Shown here: piece by piece, positions 13,031 to 24,200 of the stretch | How the letters are laid out: each line of letters starts with the position of its first letter | Position numbering within the stretch: the stretch's first letter is position 1 | NCBI GenBank assembly: GCA_013396995.1 | Contig: VWZP01002541.1 | Span: 386,088-450,087, forward strand | Origin: Dicaeum eximium | Lineage: Eukaryota; Chordata; Aves; Passeriformes; Dicaeidae | DNA length: 64,000 nt | Reading direction: 5' to 3' | The notes under the pieces: generated by a model | The model's database searches: none | Seen by the model: only the letters and a program-made list of their open reading frames with translations | Told to the model about the DNA's origin: nothing | Made by a program: the position numbers and the translations under genes

Positions 13031-14199
13031 TGGAAATTATCTATAGTGCAGTGAATTGCAAGGGGTAGCAGAGTTATTCAGGGCAGCACTAATTGAAATG
13101 TCTGTCAAGTCCACATTCTCAAACAGGCAAGGTCTGGAAAAATCTCTCCAAGGAGTACTGTCTTTTCCTACAGACTGCCTTCAGCTGTGGCCGGAGAAAG
13201 TAAAGAAACCAGATGGCTTCTGGGTAGTGGGTTGCTTGGAAGGTTTTATTTTTTAATGTGGGCCTTTTTTCCTTCTCCCTCCTATATTGTATCTGAAGCT
13301 GTAGAGCACAGCAGAAATATATGGGACAGAGAAATGAAAAGGTAGCAGGGTATGGTAAGAAGTGAGAAACTGAATGTGTAGAAAGCCAGCTTCTGATGTT
13401 GATTTAGAGCAAATATGGGATGACAAGAGTGGACAACTTCATCATAGGCTTTGTAACCAAAATGGATTCAACTTCATGCTTAGGAATTCACTAATCCATG
13501 TTGGGGACAGGCTGTGAGGAAGGAAAGACTCTGTCCTAAAACATTTGCTGCTGCATGTGGTAGAAGACCTGATACTGAGGCAGATGAAACTTTGTGCTTC
13601 TGTTCTTAGGTTCTCACTCTTCTCTAAGAGCTGTTGTCTACTTATGTATATTGTTTAATATTTTAATGCTTTTAATGCCAAAGGCATTCCTGTCTGAGGA
13701 ATAGTATAAACAAAAAATGGTTATGGTTAGGTTATTATTTTGACAACTTTATAAAAGAAGATACTTATATCTTCATGTTTACATGTAGTTGCTTTGAAAA
13801 ATTCTAAAATTAATGTTATTTTAAACCTCTGTAATATATTGTTTAAGATTAAATTATTTAAGTTACTGGGACCAGAGGATGTGCAACACAGAGTTCAAAG
13901 AAAATTTAAGGATTAAATAATTCAAGTAACTGTTTATATTCATGGGTGCCTGGGGACTGAAATGGCAAATGTGTCATTCTGCATATTTATTAAGTTGTCA
14001 GTGGAATTCAGGGACCTTTACTGGCCTGTACTTTCAACAACTCTTTAGAGAAAACTAACAAAAAACTGATACAAAGAGAAGAATTCGTGAGCATCAGGTA
14101 AATATGACCTGCAGGGAGTCCTGAACATTGTTTCTATAATGGGAAGTCCTGCCTTAAACCCTTTGTGCTTCATAGAAAGATTAACAAATACGCAGGGAG

Positions 14200-15180
14200 A
14201 AGGTTGATAGTGTCTGCTTAATTTTCCAGAAGGGTTTAACAAGGCTCGTAGGTTTCTAAGGAAAGAAAACAGTCATGGAATAAGAGAAAGGCTATTTCTC
14301 AGACAAATAATTAATTAAAAGATGGGAAATGGAAGGTAGAAATAAATACTTCTTTCAATAGAGCAAGGTTAACAGTGCAGTTTCGATGAATTTATGCTGG
14401 GAATTTTGCTGTTCAATATATTCATATAGTGAAGATGGTAATATGGTAAAAAGATGATTCTTGAGGTGAGAGAGTTTATCAATGGTAGTATTGTGTGGAA
14501 TGGTGAACATGAGAACAAGCACTGAAGAACTGCAGGGTGATCTTGGGAGTTTGACTGCTTGGGCAATAAAACAGCAGAAAAGTTTCCCAGTATATCAATA
14601 CAAAGTGATGCAAAGGTTGATACAGTGGATAAATGTCCAAACTTCATGCACAAGATAGTGAGCTCTGACCTGACCTTGATCCTTGAAGAGTTATCAGTGC
14701 TGGCTTCATTGAAAACATCAGTTCAGGATCATTCCAAAAACCAGTGAAAATTGATAGAAATTATTGAGAATAGAGAGCAAAACAGAAGAATCCTTATTCC
14801 ACTGTATAACTTATGATTAATCCTGCTCTGTGCACTTTGGTACCTAATTTCAAAGAGGTTGGTTACAATGGAATTGCAGGTGGTTTAGAAAAAGGCATCG
14901 TGGGAAGTATTATGTGTAACATGGCTTTACAGCTGAGTGGATCAGAACTCTTCAGCCAGAAAGAGAAAACTTACAGAGGAGTACTCTTGAGGGATATTTT
15001 AAACAAATTTGTAAGTGACATGAAAGTCAGTAGATGCAGACTATTTGGAGGTGACTGTCTGAAAGCCAAAAGCCAGATGTCATCAAAGCTAGTGGGAGCC
15101 AGGGTGAAACACAAAATAAGCTGAATTCTTGTAGCGTGAGTACCAGATATGTGCAGCTCCTCATGAACATGATGTTGCAA
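14200..15180 (+). mobile_element. Decayed CR1 LINE fragment B (RT C-terminal part and beyond)
   Basis: This is a second ancient CR1 piece in + orientation. It restarts at an LDFxKAF-like block near 14217 and reads through an LFNIFI-like motif ('ctgttcaatatattcat', about 14409-14425) where CR1 has LFNIFINDL. It then follows the C-terminal ORF2 region, which in CR1 carries phrases equivalent to 'gataaatgt', 'gagaatagagagcaaaacag' and 'ccactgtataa' (about 14630-14810). Because the DFSKAF block recurs, this is not simply a continuation of fragment A. No intact frame remains; the 94-103 codon frames here are by-products. Confidence 0.55.
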
Positions 15181-17911
15181 ATGCAGAAAGTTTACATAGT
15201 TTCATGGGAAACTGGAAAAAACTGAAAAACCGATTGACATAAGCAAATCTAGACAGAGAAAATATATCAGGCTAGAGAAATTGCTTGAGATTAAAATAAT
15301 TGGAGTTGGAAGAATATTAGGGGGACGGTAGGTAACCTATATGCTTGCCTTCATCTAACTCCTGTATGTGCATATGGTCCCTGTTTTTTCAGAGCAGGGT
15401 GGGACTGAAAAGAATGAATGATAAACATAATCTTTCTTGTTATCACAAAGTTTTCTGCTGCTGCACTCTCTGAGCACAAATGATGTGCTTACTGACCTGC
15501 TCTGAAACAGCATAGCTGTCTTTGTTTTTGTTGGCTTACCTAATAAAAACAGTACTAGTGAAAGTTGGATGTGAATATGAGCTGTGGAGGACCAAAGGGT
15601 TATATATGAACGTGTGGCTTTGAATATGAGTTCAGATGATTAATACCCTTTAGCTGATCTTGAGAGCTTCACAACAGATCTTTAGAACTGGAGGAAAACC
15701 CATTGTGTTCAGCAACAGCAAGATCATAATGCCAAATGTGTGTTAGCCTACATAAAACAAGACTGACGTCAGACTTCTTGTCGGTAAAGCAAGAAATTGT
15801 AACAATATAGAAGATTATTATAATAAAAATAAGACATTATGAGCAAAAAATTAAATCTGAAAACTTTCACATTCTGTTCCTTAGTTACTAGACCAAAACA
15901 CTGCCATTTTGTAGGTTAAATGTTTTCTGATCTGCAAAATTGTCTACAGTTTTACTAGGACCCTTGGTCTAAAGATATTTGTACAGGTATTTTTAAATAG
16001 CTGCTGCAACATGCTTTATTTGCAAGATCATGGACTAGATGTGGTCAAAATCAGTGACTCACCAAAATTAAATTAAGTGTAGCACAAAGTTCTAAATAGA
16101 TTGCAACGTTAGCCAAACTCCCATACAACAGTGATTTTAATTGAATATACAGTATATTGATGACAGGAAGAAATATTCTAAAGCCTAAAATTTAATCTAG
16201 AAAAACCAAATTATTTCAATGTCAAGGTACTGTAAATTACTCTGAAAGTTTCCTTAAAAACTCTCAAGTACCAGCCACTTTCCCATTTTATCAATAAAAG
16301 CATATATAGTTTTATACTTATTAACGGGATTAAATGAGTCAGACATCTTAACAAGAAATGCTTTGTTGTCTAAAAACTTGCTTTTAATGTAATTGAAAAT
16401 AGTGTTGCTCATATTTTAAAAAATCCTAATAGTGTAAAACTGTCATGCTGAAAGAGGTGGGATGGAATTGCCAAGTGCTGATGCACATGTAAGAGTGATG
16501 CTGAACAATAAACCGTATTCATATTTCTTTTCTCTAGAAAGTGCATGGTGGTTTGGGTGAACTAATCCCTCAATATTGCCAGCTATGTACAATAAATCAT
16601 ACTAAAGGATTATTATTTATGGGACTGCTATGAATTTTTTCTATATCTACACTTGTAGCTTATTTTCATTTTAAAGACTAGACCATAACTCGGTACTTTT
16701 AATTTTGTATTCAGTATAGGGAATTAATCCCAGAATGGGGCTTTTTGGATGCAAAATCTGAATGCTTGTGTAGTAACAACAGCTGTCCCCTCACCATGTG
16801 GTGTCTTCCATTGCTTTACTGTAGAGATGAATTTTGGCCCAGTGTTTCAGTAATATTGGACACACATGGTTTTAGGTGACAAAGCAGTATGTTTATGCAT
16901 TCATTTGACTCTCGCAGTTACAGTTGGCTACAGATTAGAACAGGGAGAATACATTCACACCATGACCACCCTCGTAGCTGCTTGTAGTACTTGGATCACA
17001 GTAGGCGCTGTTGCATCTAAAGACACAATTAACTGTTGCTGAGGAATTGCAAATTCACAAAAGCTCCTTTACAGCTTTTGCTGTTGAGAGTGGATTTTCT
17101 AAAAATATAAAAAGCTTTTTCAGAGATTTTCCAAATTTATAAATGTTTTAGATCTTCACATTCTAAAATTATTGTCAGCTTGAAATAAGATGAAGAAGTT
17201 GATATTTTAATGTAGCTAATGAATTCGTGTGCTGTGAATTAGCTGTGTAATTAACTACAGATCTACGGAATGATTGTAGTTTTGTCCTTTATTTAGGAAG
17301 ATAACCTCAAGAGTTCTGTAATATTTACAAGTGGTTAGTAAAACTGTGAGCACAAATCAAAGCTTACAAAAAAGTCTGAAAATAAAACTTAGCAGAAAGC
17401 TTCCGACATCTGTATATCACTGAAAAGATCATCTTGATTTCCATGTGTAATTGCTTAGATATGCTTTGGATATGGTAAGAGAGAATAGCTGTGAATGTAG
17501 CTGTGAATCTGTTTTAAAAAAACCCTACAAACAAACAAACCACCAAGTTTTAGTACAAATTAAATAGAAATTTACAGTAAACCGCATATTAACCCTAATT
17601 TTGAAGTATAAAATTTGATTTTTAAACAAAAGGCTTTTAACCAGAACTCTTTAGAAGAATTCATTATTTAAATTATAGTGTTAAAAATTTTTATAAGTAG
17701 AACATTCAGCACTGGAAATCTTTCTTTACAAAAATGCCAGAGAAATATTTTCATATAAAATATCTATACGGAGTATAATGTAATGAAGGTATGTAGTATA
17801 TTAACTTGTTTAAACCAGTAAAAGTAATAAGGCTATTTTGCAATGTGGAGATTTTTCTATGTATGTAATTTATTCTGTAGGCTAGGGTGTAATCGTATAA
17901 CACAAGCAATA

Positions 17912-17933
17912 TATGTGTGAGATCTCTCACATA
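17912..17933. repeat. Short palindrome centred on AGATCT
   Basis: Arms TGTGAGA (17916-17922) and TCTCACA (17925-17931) are perfect reverse complements around a 2-nt centre. The flanks are partly complementary as well. It lies in the DNAJC1 intron, with no known function. Confidence 0.7.
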
Positions 17934-19125
17934 CACACGCGTTACTTAAACGTCTTGTGTTTGAATCATCAGAGATAATTCATTTTATTCTTGTATTAAA
18001 AACTATGAATGTTTGAGGCTTTCAACATTGAATAAAGGACTACATGGATCCAAACCAGGACGATTGATAAAATCCTTGCTACTATTGGCTATTATTTACT
18101 GTCTTTTAAGTGGCAGGTTGTATTTATGCCAATTTATCTGCTTCAGGGAACACTCTTGATAGCAGAACAAAGTGAATAAAAGTAGTTTGCTTTGCAAATG
18201 AATGCAAATGGTGAAGCCTTTCGGGAAGCCCTTTAACGGGAGCAATGCACTTTGATTATGAGTGAAGCTGCCATTTGGACATGGTGAAAAGAGCACGCTT
18301 GAACCATTGATTGGGGGAGACAGTAAAAAGTCAGGAAGGGCCCCGTTAAGCTTGCAGTGCGGCGGGCGGATGTCAGTGTGGTTAGAGCACAGTGGGAGAA
18401 TGACAGGCAGGATTAGTGTCAGGGAGAAGCTTTGCTGTAGTTGTGGAGATGGTCCCTGGGGTCACTCACCTCTGACTGTTGTTCTGTGCTGATGGCTCTG
18501 TAATGCAAACTGCTTGATATGTGCCTGTTCATTATCGGAAATGGTGATTAGAAGAGGTATGTCATAAAGAATTCCTTAAAAATAAATAAAGTGGCAAACT
18601 ACTGCTGATAACAAAGATTTGGCTCTGCAGTCGTTGCCAAAGATGCTGCAAATGTCAAAGACGGTTACTGTGTTTTGCCTTCTGAGGCAACTGCGATTTC
18701 ATGCCTTAAACTGCTCTAATTGTGTGTTCCTTGCTTTGTTCACTTTTATTTAGCCATTATGAAGACAGTCATTGTTAACAGCTTGGCATGTAGTTAGAGT
18801 AAAACATTTTTATGTCTTTTGCTTATTGGGTAGTGGAAGCATCCGGTCTGATTTTGTGGCATAACTGCATTTTAGGGAAGGGGGAGGGATGTTATTTAAT
18901 CATCTTGATGGAATATTAGAGTCAACAGATTTCATTCCTGGTTCATGCTAGAGTGCTAAAACACAGGATGGTAAAAGTGACAAGAAGCAAAGATGACTGT
19001 TCTGTTTCATTTAAAGATTTTTTTAATATGTCAAAATGGAGATATTTTCTGTGTCTTTGCTGAAAAAATATTAGATAGGCAATTAAGTAAATGTTTAAAA
19101 CGTTGTCTTAAACTGTGATTTAATA

Positions 19126-20816
19126 ATGGAATCATTTAGGTTGAAAAAGGCTGTTCAGATCATTGACGCTAACCATTTATCCAGTTCTTTGAAGCCCACC
19201 AAGTGTCACATCCACACACGGTCTTTTAAATACCTCCAGGGATGGCAATTCCACCACTTCCCTGGGCAGCCTGTTACAATGCTTGAAAACCCTTTTGGTG
19301 AAGAAACTTTTTTTGTAATATGCAATCTGAAGCTCCCCTGGCACAACTTAAGGCCCTTTTCTCTTGTCCTAGATCTTATTACCTGGGAAAGAGGCCAGTC
19401 CCCAACTTACCACAGCTTCCTATCTCAGGTAGTTGTAGAGAGCAATAATGTCTCCTCTGAGCCTCCTTTTCTTCAGGCTAAACGTCCCCAGCTGTTAAAC
19501 TCCCTCAGCTGCTCCTCATCAGGCTTGTGCTCCAGACCCTTCCCCAGCTCCATTGCCCTTCCCTGGACTCTCTCCAGCACATCGGTGTCCTTTTGGAATT
19601 GAGGGGAACAGAACTGAACCCAGGATTCAAGGTGGGGCCTCACCAGTGCTGAGTGCAGGGGGATGGTCACTGCCCTGCTCCTGCTGGCCACTCTGTTGCT
19701 GATCCAGACCAGGATGCCATTGGCCTCTTGGCCACCTGGGCACTCGCTGGCTCGTGTTCAGCTGCTGTTCAGCACCCCCAGGACCTTTTCCTGCAGGCAT
19801 CTTTCCTGCCACTCTCCCCAGCCTGTAGCTGCAGGGCTTGTTGTGACCCAAGGGCAGGGCCAGGCCCTGGCACTTGGCCTTGTTGAACCTCAGCCCTCTG
19901 GCCTCTCCCCCTCAGTGCAGCCTGTCCAGATCCCCCTGCAGAGCCTTCCTGCCCTCCTGCCAGCACTGAGCCCTGGGGACACCACTGGATGTAATTCCAT
20001 TCACCAGCACCCTCTGGGCCTGGCCATCCCAACAGTTTCACACCCATCCAACAGTTTCCCACCCAGCCAGCCATGAGCAGCCAGTTCCTGCAGGAGATGC
20101 TGTGGGAAATGGTGGCAAAGGCTTCCTGAAGTCCAGGTAGGCACATCCACACCCTTTCACTCATCCACTAAGTGGGTCATCTTATCATGGAAAAGGAGAT
20201 CAGGTCAGTCAAGCAGGACCTGCCTTTCACAAACCTGTGCTGGCTGGTCCTGATCCCCTGGTTGTCCTGTATGTGCTGTGTGATGACACTCAAGAGGATC
20301 TGCCCCATGACCTTCCCTGGCACCAAGGTCAGACTGACAGACCTGTAGTTCCCTGGATCTTCCTTCTAACCCTTCTTCTAGATGGGTATTGCTTTTGTAA
20401 ACCTCTTGTGAGCTGGGACCTCCCCAGTCAGCTGGGTGTGCTGGTAAATGTTTGAAAGGAACTCAGTGACCACTTAGTTCAGCTCCCTGCGTTCCTTTGG
20501 GTGGATCCCATCCAGCCCCATGGACTTGTGTGTGTCAGGTCATTGACCATTTTTGCTTGGATTATGGGGGCTTCATTGTGCTCTGTCTTCCAGGTCAGGG
20601 ACTGGGTACATGGAGACCAATGGATCTTTCCATTAAAGACTGAGACAAAGGGGAGGTATGAAGTACCTCAGCCTTTTCCTGATCCTGTGTCATTGTTTCT
20701 GCCTGCATCTAGTAAAGGGTGGATGATTCCCCTTAGCTCTCCTTTTGTTGCTTGTGGATTTGCACAAACATTTTTGTTGTCTTTTATGGCAGTAGTCAGA
20801 TTAAGTTCTTATTGAG
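19126..20816 (-). mobile_element. CR1 LINE, 5'-truncated copy 2 with internal rearrangements
   Basis: This CR1 copy has its sense strand on - and its 3' end at the left (reverse-complement terminal motif 'atggaatcatttagg' near 19127). It extends further 5' than copy 1. Reading from 20816 on the - strand gives decayed ORF2 segments upstream of the reverse transcriptase, then a HKSMGLDGIHP-like block near 20520-20490 and a VSLTLVPGKVMGQILLS-like block near 20320-20270. Compared with copy 1 it lacks about 103 bp (copy-1 bases 2842-2944) and has a duplicated segment of roughly 20 bp at about 20025-20063. Where both exist (2400-2840 against 19500-19960) the copies are nearly identical, so they belong to the same subfamily. 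Stops and frame breaks make it non-functional. Confidence 0.92.
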
Positions 20817-21161
20817 CTTGGACCCATCTAATTTTTGCATAACGCCATAATCTAATAAAAGTATTGTTGAATATTATCTTTACTGCATTTTATAGTGTTG
20901 TGTTATGTATGTATTAAAGTTAAGAGAATTTAAATGTGTTAGTCTACATAATAGACCAAGTGCAATTTTTGAGTGTTCAGGATTTTTTGTCTTACTGTTG
21001 GTCTCTTGTTTTTATCCATTTTCAGCTACAAGACACAGAGAAGATTTTTTTTTTTACATTATTAGATTAATTTGTTTAAAGATTTTTTTTTGTCTATATA
21101 TTACCTTGCAAATAAATGTCCAATATTCCAGTGTAATGCATGTTTTACAAATGTTTTACAG

Positions 21162-21281
21162 GCACCTGAATGGACAGAGGAGGACCTGAGCCAGCTGACA
21201 AGAAGTATGGTTAAGTTCCCAGGGGGGACCCCCGGTCGATGGGAAAAGATTGCTCACGAATTGGGTCGATCAGTGGCAGAT
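21162..21281 (+). CDS. DNAJC1: DNAJC1 exon: first SANT domain, N-terminal 40 residues
   Basis: This exon of 120 nt starts in phase 0 after a TTTTACAG acceptor and ends in phase 0 at GAT before a GTGAGT donor. It begins APEWTEEDLSQL and ends with GRSVAD. The tryptophans at residues 4 and 27 (EW, RW) are the spaced aromatic core residues of a SANT/Myb helix bundle. The Gly/Pro-rich loop FPGGTPGRW between helices is characteristic of DNAJC1 and DNAJC2-like SANT domains. Confidence 0.96.
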
Positions 21282-24200
21282 GTGAGTTCACTCAGATTTG
21301 CATTGTGTAGAGGATGACAAACCAGAACAAGACAGGCAGTGTAGAAGTCAGATATGGGGGCCGACATTGTCTTTTGAGAGAAGCTACAATCCTTTTAGGA
21401 CCTGGAAGTGAACCATTAACTAACTATGCAAGAAGCAGATGTCAGCCGGTCTCCCTCCACAATTAACAGCTGTAACTGATCAGCTGGATGGGGGATTCTG
21501 GTGATTAAAAACTTCAGCTACTGTAACCCAATAACAGAAAAACAATGAACTGCAGGTTTTGTAGCAACCTCTTTTCACTGCAAGTGAATGTTTGTGTGAC
21601 TTGGTTAAAGATTACATCTCTGTCTCAAGCCAGTCCTTAAAAAATGCATATGAGCTAATGGTGTTTAGACAGGTGGTTTCCATTAATTAAGCAGAAATAT
21701 CTTTACAAATTTTGAAACGAGTAATGTGTATGATACTATTTCAGTGCCTTTTTCAGTATTATAGCATGCTTAAAAATTATATTAGGTAAAATAATGTCCT
21801 TGTTAATTCATATTTTATAGTATATACCAGATACTAGAATATACCAGAAAACAAGCTTGTACTTCTGTTTTTTAAGTGTTATGATCTTAAAACCCTTAGG
21901 GGCTAGGCTGTAAAAGACTTTTCCTTTTCAAGCAATAGATCACTAGAACATGTTGTAGTGTCTACTGAGGACCATTTGAAAGCCCTTTCAGCTGACCCTA
22001 TTTTAGAGGTTCTGTAGGGGTTAATGAGAATAACGTTTAAATCTGTTCATGTACATTTTGAGATTAGATGTTCTTTATATATCATATTTCAGGAATTATC
22101 TTAAATAATGGAAAGCAATGCCACTAACTACAGTGAAATGTTATTGCCCTCTGGGAAATTTGTGTACTTCTTAAATTGCTTTTCATTATTGATATAATCA
22201 CAAAAAGATATTTTTAGAACTTACTTTTAAAGTTTTAATGCTCCTATACTGTTCAGATACATATACTAAAAAAATAAGGCTTTTGCACTATTCTAATTTT
22301 AGAACAATACATTATTTGCAGAATAGTGTATGTAAACAAGAAGCTACTATCCTGCTAATCAAATAAAATTAGGGTTTTTAAGGTTTTTTGTGTTCGTGCT
22401 TGAAGTATTCATACTACTGAACTGGAGTGACTTTATTAAAAAGATGCTACATTTTACTGATATTAACAGCAAAAATATTTCACGAATGTTGGTAGTATAC
22501 AGTGTTCATGGCAAAGAGCTTTTGAGATTGGTTTGGAAAATTTTATTATCTTGATACAGATAGTGTGGACATGTGGAATGGTTCTATGTACATCCATCAC
22601 AAAATTAACACTATCCTCAGATTGCCTTTTGCACCCACTGCCTGCTTTATATTTGACTTGGGTGTATTAAGAATCCTTTGCATAATATATTTGGCCATCG
22701 TACTTGCACACATCCAGTAAAGCTCACTTGTTTCTTCCATTAGATGAGAGGTCATCAGCCATTTGCTGTTTTGTTTCAGTGAGTAGGAAAGAGAAATGAA
22801 AGAAATGTGATTGTTTTAAGAGCTGTCATTTTCTTGTATGAAAAAAGGAATTTCCAGGATTTTTATGTGTGGAGAAAGGTCTGAGTGTAATCGTTTTTAC
22901 TTCTAGTAACCTCCAACTATATGATTAATGTAATTGTTCTCCACACAAGTTTTTACTTCTCTAAAAATTTTCAACTGCTGCTAATGCTAGGTCACTTTTC
23001 CTGACACAAACTAATTATTAGAGCTTCTGCTACTTTTATCATTGCATTACACAGAATTGCAGCAATTAGGTATTACGAGGAAACAAAAATGAATATTTTA
23101 CAAAATGAATGTTTTAAACCAAAGATTCATGGGAACTTCCTGTGGTCTCAGATTGTTACTGCATCAGTACTAGAAATGGTGAAACTGGAAACTACTTCAG
23201 ATATATCCATTCAGTAAGATTTCAGTATTCATTAAGGTACAGCTTATCCTGTTTATTTCTTGAAGACAACATAGAATCTAAATTTACAGCAAGGATTCCT
23301 ATTTTGTTTGGGCATCACCATAATTAGGCAAGAAATGTTATAGTAAAGCTGCAGAAGAAACTTCTGGGTTGTTAAACTTTGTGTGCAGTAAAAAAGGTGT
23401 TTGCATATGTAGGCAGCATTTGCTGCCCAAACAGCAGCAAATTCCCTGTTTCTGCTGGGAGCAGGGCAAGGAGATAAGTTCTGGTGCACAAGGTGCTACT
23501 TTGAAACAGCTTCTGTAGCAGAGGTTGGGAATGCCTTGCTTATAGCTGGTTTAACAGGAGTCAAGCCAGAGAGGGTTTGAAGTATGTATGACCTAGGAAA
23601 TGTACTAGGAATTAAAAAAGAAAAACATTCAATGATGAATTTGAATTTGGTTTTCTAACATTTTCTAGTATAGCAAATATGTTGTAAAAGCTTGAGATTA
23701 GTGTCTGCTTCTTTCTTCTCCTGCAAAGCATCAAGAGCAGTAAGGCTTGGTTTTCCTTTCACAGTTAGAGAATTATGATAGAAAGGATTGATAAGGTACA
23801 ATGTGCTTGTTTCTGAGTGATTTTATGCATTCAGACCTTATTTAATAGAAGATTAGATAAATAGGTATTAATAAAAATAGCTCACCGTAATCCAGTCTAA
23901 AATGCTGTCTCCCTTGTTGCTTCTGTCTCAAAGCTTTCTTCCTCAGAAAAAAAAAAAGTTTGAAAAAAAATCTCAAAAACTTTTTAAAGAATAAACTGAA
24001 ATCATTTGTGTATATCAGAAGGACATCAATGAAATTCATTCCCTCTAACCACCCCAAAGAAATTCTATTTTGTCCTAAATGTATTCTTTTTTTAAAGAAA
24101 TAAATTCCTACTATATCCAACTGTGTTTCCACTTGCAATTTTTAAGCAGTGTGAAGCAGCAACTTGAGGAGAGTGTTCTTGACTTTTTTGAACTTTTCAC

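Larger units (their letters stand above)
1..21161 (+). other. DNAJC1: DNAJC1 intron (partial, runs off the left edge)
   Basis: This stretch precedes the first visible DNAJC1 exon and ends in a TTTTACAG acceptor at 21161. The upstream J-domain, transmembrane and lysine-rich linker exons must lie outside the window, because I found no exon for them by reading. The phase-0 acceptor means the preceding exon ends on a whole codon. Listed separately are two CR1 copies on the - strand, two decayed CR1 pieces on the + strand, two LTR-like repeats, a GA microsatellite and a G-tract. The rest (about 1-2070, 3290-6570, 7030-10220, 10810-12630, 13040-14190 and 15190-19120) is AT-rich unique-looking sequence in which I see no gene. 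A 16-base A run sits at 8451-8466. Confidence 0.85.

Noticed and set aside
19126..20815. Open frames of 70-158 codons
   Set aside because: They lie inside CR1 copy 2 and carry no independent coding evidence.
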